Assembly (NCBI RefSeq): GCF_004136015.1
Contig: NZ_CP024866.1
Coordinates: 1,088,944-1,152,943, forward strand
Direction of reading: 5' to 3'
Length of the DNA: 64,000 nt
DNA from: Pseudomonas sp. ACM7
GTDB taxonomy: Bacteria; Pseudomonadota; Gammaproteobacteria; Pseudomonadales; Pseudomonadaceae
Part shown: positions 26,001 to 34,268 of the stretch, piece by piece
How positions within the stretch are numbered: the first letter of the stretch is position 1
Layout: each line of letters opens with the position of its first letter
Notes under the pieces: model-generated
Database searches by the model: none
What the model saw: only the letters and a program-made list of their open reading frames with translations
What the model was told of the DNA's origin: nothing
Made by a program: the position numbers and the translations under genes

Positions 26001-26234
26001 AAAGAGGGTCCCTTCGAGGGCAATGCCAGTCAGTTAAGGAACGACACAATCCGTAGCAGCTGGCGAAGCCTGCGTTCGGCTGCGTAGCAGTCGTAAAACC
26101 TGAGTTTGCGGTCTTCCTGAAACACCGCATCGTCTGATTTCACGACTGCTGCGCAGCCGAACGCAGGCTTCGCCAGCTGCTACGGATCGCGTTTTGGCTT
26201 AACTGATCGACATTACCCTTCGAGGGACCCTTTT
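26001..26234. repeat. Nested palindrome: terminator-like stem around a REP element
   Basis: Arms AGGGTCCC (26005-26012) and GGGACCCT (26224-26231) begin an imperfect inverted repeat that keeps register through CAGTTAAG and into the family C REP palindrome (26053-26183). The whole is about 230 bases. The outer CCCTTCGAGGG sequence is itself a hairpin at both ends and may terminate transcription of the genes on both sides. Confidence 0.85.
26053..26183. repeat. REP-type palindrome, family C
   Basis: GTAGCAGCTGGCGAAGCCTG and its inverse, same family as 5756-5886, here embedded in the larger palindrome. Confidence 0.9.
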
Positions 26235-26247
26235 CAATGTGCCGCTA

Positions 26248-27567
26248 TCAACTTATCTGCAACGTCGAATTAAACTGACTGATCGCATCCACCACATGCC
26301 GCGATCCTTGCTGTATCTCCAGAATCACCTCCCCCGCCTCGTTCGCCAGTTCCACGCCTAATCCGGTTCGACTCAAACTAGACTGCATGCTCGACACCGC
26401 ACTCAATGACAAATCGTGGTTCTTGCGCACCACTTCAACGATCTCCAGCGTTGCCTGGCTCGTTCGTGCCGCAAGGCTGCGAACTTCATCGGCGACTACC
26501 GCGAACCCGCGCCCGTGTTCCCCGGCCCGGGCCGCTTCGATCGCGGCGTTGAGCGCCAGCAGGTTGGTCTGATCGGCAATACCGCGAATGGTCTGAACGA
26601 TGGTGCCGATGATGTCGGACTGTTTGCTCACCGCGTCGATGCTCAGCGCCGCTTCGTTGAGGTCGCGGGAAATGTCCTGGATGATCTGCACCGTTTGCTG
26701 AACCACCTGAGAACCTTTCTGCGCACAGGCGTCGTTTTGAACCGAGGTGCTGTGGGCCGACTCCGCGGCGGTTTGCAGGGTGGTGACTTGCTGGGTGATG
26801 TCGCTGGCGAACTTAACCACTTTGTACAATCGACCCTTGGTGTCGAACAGCGGGTTGTAGGAGGCCTCCAGGAAAACCGTATGACCGTGCTTATCTTTGC
26901 GCTCGAAACGGTGCGAGTGATATTCGCCGCGATTGAGCGAGGCCCAGAACGCTTTGTAGGCCTGAGATTCGGCTTCGGCGCGATGACAAAACAGGCTGTG
27001 GTGTTGGCCAACCACTTCGTTGAGCGAGTAATGCATCGTCTTCAAGAAGTTGTCGTTGGCCGTGATGACTTTGCCATCCGGGGTGAATTCGATCACGGCC
27101 ATGGAACGACCGATCGCCGCGAGCATGCTCTCGCTTTCGTGTTCCTTATAGGTCCTGGCTGAGATATCAGTGGCGACTTTGATCACACTCCGAACCTGAC
27201 GATCAGCGCCGAACACCGGCATATAGCTGGCTTCGAGCCAGATCTCCTTGCCGCTCTTGTTCAAGCGTAAAAAGTTCCCGCTCACCGGTTCGCCACGGGC
27301 CAGGTCACGCCACAACTTGGCGTAGGCTTCGCTTCGATAAAACGCTTCTTCGCAAAAGATCCGGTGATGCTTACCGCGCACTTCTTCGGCGCTGTAACCC
27401 ATGGCACTGCAAAAGTTGTCGTTGGCATCGAGCACGATGCCTTCGGGGGTGAACTCAATCATCGCCATCGAGCGGCTGACTGCGGCCAACTTCGCGTTAG
27501 CCTCGGTCAGCGCGCAACTGAATCGTTCGATTTCCAGCAGGTCGGTCTTGTGACGTCGGTTAAACAT
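26248..27567 (-). CDS. Soluble chemoreceptor with two PAS domains
   Basis: A 439-residue methyl-accepting chemotaxis protein with no transmembrane helix. Two tandem PAS domains (about residues 20-135 and 145-260) each contain the pattern MAxIEFTPxGxVxxANDNF. They are followed by a shortened signalling hairpin with the conserved tip ([19 protein letters not shown]). Repeated PAS with MSFxHxxF-type motifs suggests a heme or flavin ligand, so a redox or aerotaxis-type role is likely, as in Aer-2-like proteins. The ATG at 27567 was preferred to an upstream start in the same frame. The C-terminal hairpin is short compared with membrane receptors. Confidence 0.88.
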   Translation of the reverse strand: MFNRRHKTDLLEIERFSCALTEANAKLAAVSRSMAMIEFTPEGIVLDANDNFCSAMGYSAEEVRGKHHRIFCEEAFYRSEAYAKLWRDLARGEPVSGNFLRLNKSGKEIWLEASYMPVFGADRQVRSVIKVATDISARTYKEHESESMLAAIGRSMAVIEFTPDGKVITANDNFLKTMHYSLNEVVGQHHSLFCHRAEAESQAYKAFWASLNRGEYHSHRFERKDKHGHTVFLEASYNPLFDTKGRLYKVVKFASDITQQVTTLQTAAESAHSTSVQNDACAQKGSQVVQQTVQIIQDISRDLNEAALSIDAVSKQSDIIGTIVQTIRGIADQTNLLALNAAIEAARAGEHGRGFAVVADEVRSLAARTSQATLEIVEVVRKNHDLSLSAVSSMQSSLSRTGLGVELANEAGEVILEIQQGSRHVVDAISQFNSTLQIS

Positions 27568-27984
27568 AGTCGTATCACCTTCAGCGCGGTCTTTTGTTTG
27601 ATGAAAGTTCTTTGGTCTTTCAACAGCTCCACCACTACGTTCCAAGGAACAGGCACACGCATCCCTCCACAGGAAGGACTTGGTCAGGTGATCAATGATG
27701 TTTAATCGGAGAGTCCATGCAGCAACGCTCTTATCAAGACATCCTTCTCTTGATAGCCCGAAACCGGGCCAGCCCTAACGTTCTGATAAGACATTCCATT
27801 GACCGGACAGCTCCGTGTTGTTCAGAGTCGGTGCCTTGGGTTGCGCACGCTTTTAACGTGTATGACGGCCTTCACATGGCGGTCGACATAGTTAGTTACG
27901 ATTCAGCATAGACTGGCGAGTCAGGTAAGCAAGGCCACTAGTCGGCCAGTATTGAGGACAAAATCGGTTCAGCTTCGGTATGCG
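27568..27984. other. Intergenic region with one doubtful small frame
   Basis: These 417 bases between the chemoreceptor start and the LysR gene end show no clear gene. A 64-codon frame from ATG 27717 to 27911 has a GGAGAG Shine-Dalgarno sequence at good spacing, but its product is compositionally unlike a Pseudomonas protein and I do not call it. Confidence 0.4.
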
Positions 27985-28866
27985 TCATTTCTCGGCAAGC
28001 AGACTCATCAACGCCTGCACTGCCGCCGAGGGTGGCTTGTTCGCAGCGGCCACCAAAGCAAACTCTCGATCGATACGCGGAGTCACCGGCACCACGCGCA
28101 GCCCCTGAAGTTGGCTCGGCAGCGTCATCTCCGGCACCAGCGTCACGCCGATGTTTTCCCGCACCAGGGTGAACGCACTGCTCCATTCACGGACCTCGAC
28201 CCGCACATCAAGCAGTTGCAGCCCGGCATCCTCCGCCAGGCTACGAGCGTTGGTCGAACAACCGCCCGTGGCCAGTACAAAAGGTTGTTCCGCCAACTCA
28301 GCCAGAGAGACGCCTTCTTCATTCGAACGGCGAGCCAAAGGATGGCCGCCAGGCACCACCGCCATCCAGGCATCACGTCCCAGGCGACCGGCATTGCGCT
28401 CGGGCGCCGGGTTCAACACCACGCCGACATCCACCAGCCCGGCACCGAGCAGTGTTTCCACTTCATCGTCGCTGACCTCCAGCGCGACCACCTGAATGCC
28501 GGAATAAAGCCGATTGAACTGACGCAGCAGCGGCGGCAGGAAAGTCGCCAGCACCATGGGGAAACTGGCCAGGCGAATCGTCCCGCGCTGAATGTCTTTG
28601 GTGGAATCGACAGTACTGCGAATGGTTTCCAGAGCACCGAGCATGGTTCTCGCGTGTTCGATCACAGACAGGCCGATTGCCGTCGGCAAGGCCTGGCGAT
28701 TCTCTCGACTGAACAGTTGAACGCCCAGGGTTTCCTCAATCAATGCCAAGGCCTGGCTGGCACCGGACTGGGTCATGCCGACCCGCTCGGCAGCCCGGGT
28801 AATGTTGCCCGTGTCAGCCACCGCCACCACCATTCGCCAGTGCATCAGATTCATCAGATTCATCAT
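27985..28866 (-). CDS. LysR-family transcriptional regulator, divergent from gstA
   Basis: A 293-residue LysR protein. The helix-turn-helix is near residues 5-60 (ADTGNITRAAERVGMTQSGASQALALIEE). The effector domain begins RGTIRLASFPMVLATFLPP. The N-terminus MMNLMNLMHW reflects a direct nine-base duplication, and translation could begin at either the first or second ATG. It is divergent from gstA (98 bases between starts), making gstA its likely target. Confidence 0.9.
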   Translation of the reverse strand: MMNLMNLMHWRMVVAVADTGNITRAAERVGMTQSGASQALALIEETLGVQLFSRENRQALPTAIGLSVIEHARTMLGALETIRSTVDSTKDIQRGTIRLASFPMVLATFLPPLLRQFNRLYSGIQVVALEVSDDEVETLLGAGLVDVGVVLNPAPERNAGRLGRDAWMAVVPGGHPLARRSNEEGVSLAELAEQPFVLATGGCSTNARSLAEDAGLQLLDVRVEVREWSSAFTLVRENIGVTLVPEMTLPSQLQGLRVVPVTPRIDREFALVAAANKPPSAAVQALMSLLAEK

Positions 28867-28964
28867 GGCAGTAGCTTTCCTTATGGCGGTTTTCTGAAAG
28901 ATTAATTTTACGAAGGTGCCGCGCACTATGACACTGGCGCAAATCCCCAGCCAGAGCCCTGCCG

Positions 28965-29567
28965 ATGAAGTTGTATTACGCCCCACACGCCTGCTCGCTG
29001 GCGCCGCATATCGTGCTGCGCGAACTCGATCTGCCGTTCGAATTGATCCGCGTCGACAACACCAGCAAGCGAACCGCCAACGGCGAGGACTTCCTCGCCA
29101 TCAATCCAAAGGGCTACGTCGCGGCACTGCAACTGGACAACGAACACGTGTTGACCGAAGGCCCGGCGATCCTGCAATACCTGGCAGACCTGCGACCCGA
29201 AGCGAACCTGGCACCGATGGGCGGGACGCTCGAGCGAGTGCGGTTGCAGGAATGGCTGAATTTCATTTCGACAGAGATTCATGGCGGGCTTGGCTGGCTG
29301 TTCAGTTCGCAGTTCCCGGATGAGGTGAAAGCGCTGATCAAGGAGAAACTGTTCAAGCGGTTTGCGGTGTTGTGTCAGACGCTGGAGCGCCAGGATTATT
29401 TGATGGCTGACGGGTTCAGCATTGCCGATGCGTATTTGTTTACGGTGTTGCGCTGGGCGCACCTGTTTGCCATCGATTTGAATGAGTGGCCGGCGTTGGC
29501 GCGGTTTCAGGCACGGGTTGATCATCGACCAGCCGTGAAGGCTGCGTTGGCCGCGGAGTTGGTGTAA
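28965..29567 (+). CDS. gstA: Glutathione S-transferase GstA (beta class)
   Basis: A 200-residue beta-class GST. The two residues that define the class are in place: Cys10 in MKLYYAPHACSL, which forms the mixed disulfide with glutathione, and His106 in STEIHGGLGWLF. The thioredoxin domain ends with the ALQLDNEHVLTEGPAIL motif. A typical all-helical C-terminal domain follows. It probably protects against electrophiles and oxidants. The divergent LysR gene is the probable regulator. A REP pair follows the stop codon. Confidence 0.93.
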   Translation: MKLYYAPHACSLAPHIVLRELDLPFELIRVDNTSKRTANGEDFLAINPKGYVAALQLDNEHVLTEGPAILQYLADLRPEANLAPMGGTLERVRLQEWLNFISTEIHGGLGWLFSSQFPDEVKALIKEKLFKRFAVLCQTLERQDYLMADGFSIADAYLFTVLRWAHLFAIDLNEWPALARFQARVDHRPAVKAALAAELV

Positions 29568-29577
29568 GTCTCAAGAC

Positions 29578-29684
29578 CATCGTCGGAACGCCGCCCGGAG
29601 CAAGCTCGCTCCCACATTGGATCTATGTCATGCCGAAGATCCAATGTGGGAGCGAGCTTGCTCCGGGCGGCGTTCCGACGATGG
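29578..29684. repeat. REP-type palindrome, family B
   Basis: Left arm CATCGTCGGAACGCCGCCCG, right arm its inverse; together with GGATC(T)/AGATCC at the centre it is a near-perfect palindrome over about 105 bases between convergent genes. Confidence 0.92.
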
Positions 29685-29706
29685 CTATTTTCCAGGCACT
29701 ACAAAT

Positions 29707-30720
29707 TTACAAACTCGCACTCACTTTAGTAGCCACTTCACCGGGCACCCAACCCTTCCAGATCTGCGGCTGATCACGCAAAAACGCTTCGGCCACCTGA
29801 CGCGGTTGCAGGCGCTTTTCGCTCATCTGACCAAGCGTGTGGTTCAGCAGATCGATCGGCAGATCGACCTTTTCGAAGAACGCCACCAGGTCCGGGTACT
29901 GCGCCTTGAACGGCGCGGACACGCCGATCGCCAGGTTCGCCGGCATCGAACGCGTGCCTTTTGGATTGGGGTTGTTGGCGTCGGCCAAGGTCTTCCAGGC
30001 GTCGGCGTCGAACGCCGGCTCGTCGAGTTTCACCAGTTTGAATCGCCCCAACAGCGGCGTCGGCGACCAGTAGTAGAACAGCACCGGTTTGCCTCGACGG
30101 ATCGACGAAGCCACCTCGGCATCCAGCGCGGCGCCAGACCCCGTGCGGAAGTTGACGAAGCTGTCGGTCAGGTCATAGGCCTTGAGTTTCTGACTGTTGA
30201 CGATCTCCGAGGTCCAGCCGGTCGGGCTGTTGAGGAAGCGTCCTCGGCTCGGGTCTTCCGGGTCGCGGAACACATCTTTGTAACGCGCCAGATCAGCGAC
30301 GGATTTCAGCTCCGGGGCCAGGGGTTTGATGCCGCGTTCGGGATCGCCCTTGATCACGTATTCCGGCACCCACCAGCCTTCGGTGGCGCCTTTGACCGTG
30401 TCGCCCAGCCCAAACACTTTGCCTTGCGAGGCGGCTTTGACCCACGCCGGAATGCGCCCGGCCCACTCTTCGCCGATCACTTGAATATCGTTCTTGGCCA
30501 ACGCCGCTTCGAGGCTGACGGTGCTGCCCGGCAAGGTATCTGTCGGGTAGCCGTAACCTTTCTCGACAATCAATCGCAGGATTTCTGTGATGAGGCTGCC
30601 GCTTTCCCAGGTGATGTCGCCGAAGTGGATCGGCGCGGTTTTCTCCGCTGCGGGAACGTGGGTAGCCACAAAACTCAGGGCCAGCAGTGAACTGCCGAGC
30701 AGGGTTTTGATTGATCTCAT
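29707..30720 (-). CDS. ProX/OpuAC-like ABC substrate-binding protein
   Basis: A 337-residue periplasmic binding protein with a Sec signal peptide (SIKTLLGSSLLALSFVATHV, cleaved near AA-EK). The OpuAC-type fold is recognised from IHFGDITWESGSLITEILRL, GEEWAGRIPAW and WVPEYVIKGD, which typically bind quaternary amines such as glycine betaine or choline. No permease or ATPase genes lie nearby. Unusually its start overlaps by four bases (ATGA) the stop of an ECF sigma factor gene, so the two are translationally coupled. A role in uptake, or in sensing for the sigma factor, is possible. Confidence 0.85.
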   Translation of the reverse strand: MRSIKTLLGSSLLALSFVATHVPAAEKTAPIHFGDITWESGSLITEILRLIVEKGYGYPTDTLPGSTVSLEAALAKNDIQVIGEEWAGRIPAWVKAASQGKVFGLGDTVKGATEGWWVPEYVIKGDPERGIKPLAPELKSVADLARYKDVFRDPEDPSRGRFLNSPTGWTSEIVNSQKLKAYDLTDSFVNFRTGSGAALDAEVASSIRRGKPVLFYYWSPTPLLGRFKLVKLDEPAFDADAWKTLADANNPNPKGTRSMPANLAIGVSAPFKAQYPDLVAFFEKVDLPIDLLNHTLGQMSEKRLQPRQVAEAFLRDQPQIWKGWVPGEVATKVSASL

Positions 30721-31259
30721 GCGGACCTCCGGGTCAGGGGATTCAAAGATTGGTTGGCGCTGTGCCGGGCGCACAGGGCTTGGGTACGAGTCATGTAAAC
30801 GCTGACCGAGCGTTGGGAAATGCCCAATTCGGCGGCGATTTGCGGGTAGGTCAGACCGTCGATTCGCGATAACAGGAAAGTTGCCCGAACCTTGCCCGGC
30901 AAGCGCTCAAGCGTGCGCTCGAGGCCATGCAAGGCCTGGGTCAGTTGCACCCGTTCTTCGGGCGAGAGCGCTTGAGGCTGATCAAGGTGTTGCAACTGAT
31001 CGAGGTGGTGGCGTTCCAGATCGCGGCGGCGCCAGAGCTGATAGATCAACCGCTGGGCAATGGTGGTGAGCAAGGCACGAGGCTCGCGGATCGGGGTCAG
31101 CCCCGGCGATTCGAGTAGCTGTAAAAAGGTTTCGGCAGCGATGTCTTCGACGCTGGAACTGGCGCCCAGGTGCCGACGCAACCGCGCGCACAGCCAGGGG
31201 TAATGCGCGCGGAACAATCCGCCGACGTCGTTGCGATGGGAAAGGTCGGTGCCGGACAT
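30717..31259 (-). CDS. ECF RNA polymerase sigma factor, FecI-like
   Basis: A 180-residue ECF sigma factor. Region 2 is in the first 90 residues (SSVEDIAAETFLQLLE, with the promoter -10 contacts) and region 4 at about 105-165 (LPGKVRATFLLSRIDGLTYPQIAAELGISQRSVSVYM). This resembles the iron-starvation FecI group, but no FecR or TonB-dependent receptor gene is adjacent. Instead the gene is coupled to a ProX-like binding protein downstream. Its regulator is unknown. Confidence 0.88.
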   Translation of the reverse strand: MSGTDLSHRNDVGGLFRAHYPWLCARLRRHLGASSSVEDIAAETFLQLLESPGLTPIREPRALLTTIAQRLIYQLWRRRDLERHHLDQLQHLDQPQALSPEERVQLTQALHGLERTLERLPGKVRATFLLSRIDGLTYPQIAAELGISQRSVSVYMTRTQALCARHSANQSLNPLTRRSA

Positions 31260-31380
31260 AGAGGCTCCAAGGGTTAGGGGTCGCTGAATGTCCGGTGATC
31301 CGGTGACGCGATCCTAGCAAGGAGCCTTATTCATTAATAATACTTAAAAAGCATTTTTATATTCTATTTTAGAATTAAAC

Positions 31381-31479
31381 ATCAAAAGATCGCAGCCTCG
31401 TTTCACTCGACAGCTGCTACAGGAAATCGGTGTACATCTGTAGGAGCTGTCGAGTGAAACGAGGCTGCGATCTTTTGAT
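31381..31479. repeat. REP-type palindrome, family A
   Basis: ATCAAAAGATCGCAGCCTCG and its inverse surround a 20-base centre. It lies between the sigma factor and PhnD-like genes on the same strand. Confidence 0.92.
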
Positions 31480-31484
31480 TCTGC

Positions 31485-32276
31485 CTAGCGTAATCGCCCA
31501 AACCCCAACGCCTCAGCCTCTTGCTGATAGTCGAGCACAATCTGATAGTCGCTTTCGCCGGCCAGCAATACCTCTTGCAGACCGAGGATTTCCCTGACTT
31601 CGGGCAATTCCTGCAACGTCGTATTCATCACCTGCCGCAGCTCTTCGGCCTGTTCATCGGTGACAGTCGCGGCGGTGATATACGGCAAGGTCGGACTGAA
31701 CGCGCTTCGCGCGATGACCCGCAGCCCGGCCACTTCTTCTTCGGCGTGCTGCGCCAGATAGGCGAAGGTCACGCTGTCGATGGCCGCTAGGTCTGCCTTC
31801 TCTTCTCGCAGCCAGCGCAGGCTTTCGCGGTGACTGCCGCTGATACCGACACTGGCGAAGAACTGCCCCTCTTGATGCAGCGGCGCCAGTCGGTGACGCA
31901 ACAGGTTCATGCCGCTGTTGGAGTCTTCGCCATTGATCACCCCACGACTGTCGCGAAAGGCCGGCAAACTGCGCCGTGGATCATCGGCGCGACTCAGCAA
32001 CAGGCTGCAATGGTTGCCGCCGTTAGCGTCCGGTAGTTCATAGCGAGGACGACCAATGACCCGGACCCGACCGCGCAACGCGGTCATCAGCGGGTAGCCG
32101 CAGGTTTGGGTCAGCAGCAAGTGCGGGGACAGCCAAAGGTCCATCAGCGAAACGCCCTCGGCGTGACGGCGGGTGGCACCCAGTCGCTCGATAATTCGCG
32201 TCAGCCAGCGCTCGTTCGCCTGGCGGACCGGCTCGGGGGCGACGTACATCAGTAATTCAGCGAGGTGTTGTGTCAT
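31485..32276 (-). CDS. PhnD-like substrate-binding protein without signal peptide
   Basis: A 263-residue protein of the PhnD/SsuA/transferrin superfamily: LLTQTCGYPLMTALRGRVRVIG, CSLLLSRADDPRR, GEDSNSGMNLLR and ISGSHRESLRWLREEKADLAAIDSV are the usual ligand-loop segments. There is no N-terminal signal peptide, so the product would be cytoplasmic unless the start is further upstream; the frame extends through a REP palindrome into what is not sensible coding sequence. A sensor or ligand-binding role is likely. It lies between a desaturase and a sigma factor gene. Confidence 0.78.
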   Translation of the reverse strand: MTQHLAELLMYVAPEPVRQANERWLTRIIERLGATRRHAEGVSLMDLWLSPHLLLTQTCGYPLMTALRGRVRVIGRPRYELPDANGGNHCSLLLSRADDPRRSLPAFRDSRGVINGEDSNSGMNLLRHRLAPLHQEGQFFASVGISGSHRESLRWLREEKADLAAIDSVTFAYLAQHAEEEVAGLRVIARSAFSPTLPYITAATVTDEQAEELRQVMNTTLQELPEVREILGLQEVLLAGESDYQIVLDYQQEAEALGFGRLR

Positions 32277-32304
32277 CACAATCTTCCCATACGACGAAAT
32301 TCCC

Positions 32305-32397
32305 CTGTGGGAGCGGGCTTGCTCGCGAAAGCGGTGGGACAGGCAGCATTGGTGTCGACTGACACTCCCTCTTCGCGAGCAAGTCCGCTCCCACAAG
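32305..32397. repeat. REP-type inverted pair, family B
   Basis: CTGTGGGAGCGGGCTTGCTC and inverse GAGCAAGTCCGCTCCCACA between the PhnD-like and desaturase genes. Confidence 0.9.
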
Positions 32398-32410
32398 GGA
32401 ACGCGTTCGC

Positions 32411-33352
32411 TCAGTAATACGGGTGCCTGGGGCTGTCGATGGCCTTCACTCCATGCTGGCGCCACAACTGGCCATAACCCTGCACCAGAAACCCGCCGCT
32501 GCGCGCCAGCCATTGCTCGCGACGCGCGCGGTAGGCGCGGGGCAAGTCGTACCAGGGCAGCCCTGGCAAGTCGTGATGCACCAAATGCAGATTGAGGTTC
32601 AGGAACAGCCAGCGCCACGGCCAGGCGGCTTCGTTGATGACCGTCCTTTGCTCGGCCTCGGCGTGGGGACGGTGTTCATAGTAGGAGCGAATCATGGCAA
32701 TCGATAGCGCCGGCACACTGATCAGCAACAGGTAATGCCACACCGGCAGCACGCTGTAGCGGGCGATAAACAGCAACATCAGCAGGGTCAACGCGCCGTG
32801 GCTCAACCACATCAACCAGGCCTGCCGCTCACCTGCTTTCAGACGCTGGCACTCTTCTCGGGCCAGCGCCAGCAAGGCCAGCGGTGCACCGAGGGCGAAG
32901 CGTCCGAGCACGGTTTTGTTCAGCCAGTGCAGGCCCTGTTCGAACAGTGAACTGCCCTGCCATTGCTCGGCGCTCAGGTAACGGCTTTCCGGATCGCGAC
33001 CCGGGAGGGTCAGGTCTTCGTCGCGGTGATGCAGCAGATGGCTGTCGCGATACAGGGTGTAGGGATACCAGACGGCGAACGGCGCGTAGCCGAGGATCTT
33101 GTTCAGCGATGTCCAGCGGGTGGGATGACCGTGAAGCAATTCGTGCTGCACCGATAACCAGAGCACCACCAATGGAATCAACAACAATGTGCTCCACCAC
33201 AGGCCCAACCAACCACTGGCGAGCACGATGCTGAACCAACCGACGTACACGCCGATCAGCAGCAACCAGGTCGGCCACTCGGTGCGAGCAGTCAGGCGTT
33301 GGCGCAGGGTGTCGATTTCTTCACGGTGGGCGGTATCGAAGTAATGGGGCAT
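32411..33352 (-). CDS. Membrane fatty acid desaturase
   Basis: A 313-residue integral membrane di-iron desaturase. The three histidine clusters are HELLHGH (70-76), HLLHH (105-109) and a late HLVHHD near 245, with two pairs of transmembrane helices between them. Such enzymes insert double bonds into acyl chains or hydroxylate them in the membrane, using electrons from a ferredoxin-like donor. The ATG at 33352 was chosen because the open frame upstream has no RBS. It is upstream of the PhnD-like gene on the same strand; the REP between them may set it apart. Confidence 0.88.
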   Translation of the reverse strand: MPHYFDTAHREEIDTLRQRLTARTEWPTWLLLIGVYVGWFSIVLASGWLGLWWSTLLLIPLVVLWLSVQHELLHGHPTRWTSLNKILGYAPFAVWYPYTLYRDSHLLHHRDEDLTLPGRDPESRYLSAEQWQGSSLFEQGLHWLNKTVLGRFALGAPLALLALAREECQRLKAGERQAWLMWLSHGALTLLMLLFIARYSVLPVWHYLLLISVPALSIAMIRSYYEHRPHAEAEQRTVINEAAWPWRWLFLNLNLHLVHHDLPGLPWYDLPRAYRARREQWLARSGGFLVQGYGQLWRQHGVKAIDSPRHPYY

Positions 33353-33440
33353 GGCGTTGCTCAGATCGGGGACCAATCCCCTTCTGTGCAATGACGCAGG
33401 GTTTTCTTGCAGATTATTTGGTTATTTCGTCAGAAGCAGC

Positions 33441-33462
33441 GGGAGCCCGAGGCCGGGCTCCC
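33441..33462. terminator. Stem-loop between desaturase and Lys-rich small gene
   Basis: GGGAGCCC and GGGCTCCC pair around a six-base loop, 12 bases after the small gene's stop. There is no strong T run, so a terminator role is tentative. Confidence 0.5.
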
Positions 33463-33473
33463 TTGTCACGGGA

Positions 33474-33584
33474 TCAATGCCCGAACACATCCACCTTCTT
33501 GGCCTTCTTGTCCGCGCGCTTTTCATCGGCGGTTTTCGCCGGTTTCTTCTTTGCCGCTTTTTTTGAATCCATGCCTTTGGCCAT
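33474..33584 (-). CDS. Small lysine-rich protein (36 aa)
   Basis: A short frame beginning MAKGMDSKKAAKKKPAKTAD, with GGAG upstream at good spacing. Thirteen of its 36 residues are lysine, giving it a strong positive charge; it has no membrane segment. Short basic proteins of this type are often nucleic-acid binding or ribosome associated; related ones recur in Pseudomonas but I do not know a function. The longer open frame upstream is not supported by an RBS. Confidence 0.6.
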   Translation of the reverse strand: MAKGMDSKKAAKKKPAKTADEKRADKKAKKVDVFGH

Positions 33585-33687
33585 GATACGTACTCCACTC
33601 ATACGGGATGTGAGATCAGGTATACACCTATCGCTGCGCGCGCGTTCTTTTATAATCGCCCGCTTTGCGCACCGACAGTCGAAGACC

Positions 33688-34110
33688 ATGCCCAACACCC
33701 AGTACACCTTGCTCGCCGAGCCTTTATGGCCCTTGATGAACAAGTTTTATCGCGCTCACCAATCGTCGATGAAAGCGGTCCGCGACGCTCAACTCTGGGT
33801 GGCCAGGCGCGAGGAGATCATTGGCGCGCTGTGTTTGCGACCGGTGGCGGACGGGCATTGGCTGACGGGTTTGTTTGTCGATCCGGCCTGCCGTGAACAG
33901 GGCATCGCGGCGGCGCTGATCGCCGAGGCGCTGAAGGATCTTGAAGGTCCGGTGTGGTTGTTTTGTCATCCGGACTTGCGCGGGTTTTATGAACGTCGTG
34001 GTTTTACCTTCGACCCGCCGCTGCCCTATTCCATGGCGGAACGCTTGAGCCGTTATGCGCGCAGCAAGCCGATGATCGCCATGGGGTTGGAAGGCCAGAT
34101 AACGCTCTAA
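33688..34110 (+). CDS. GNAT-family N-acetyltransferase
   Basis: A 140-residue GNAT protein. The acetyl-CoA motif GLFVDPACREQGIAAALIAEAL is intact and a late PVWLFCHPDLRGFYERRGFT follows. It is short for the family, lacking an N-terminal helix. The start ATG 33688 was chosen by fold. The acceptor substrate is unknown. It is divergent from the Lys-rich small gene, with 103 bases between them. Confidence 0.85.
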   Translation: MPNTQYTLLAEPLWPLMNKFYRAHQSSMKAVRDAQLWVARREEIIGALCLRPVADGHWLTGLFVDPACREQGIAAALIAEALKDLEGPVWLFCHPDLRGFYERRGFTFDPPLPYSMAERLSRYARSKPMIAMGLEGQITL

Positions 34111-34129
34111 AGCCATATGAAGATCTAAT

Positions 34130-34249
34130 GTGGGAGCGGCGGTGCAACGATTCGACTTGCTCGCGAAGGGGTCAGAACAGTCAACATTGATATCGACTGA
34201 CACACCGCCATCGTCGGAACGCCGCCCGGAGCAAGCTCGCTCCCACAGG
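34130..34249. repeat. REP-type element, family B, degenerate
   Basis: The left copy is a diverged GTGGGAGCGGCGGTGCAACG, while the right half, beginning CATCGTCGGAACGCCGCCCG, is intact. It lies between the acetyltransferase and def genes, which converge. Confidence 0.8.
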
Positions 34250-34268
34250 GGTTTGAGGTGTTTTCGAA

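Noticed and set aside
31260..32618. Upstream extension of the PhnD-like gene to 32618
   Set aside because: The extra 114 residues run through a REP palindrome and encode low-complexity sequence; the ATG at 32276 is the natural start.
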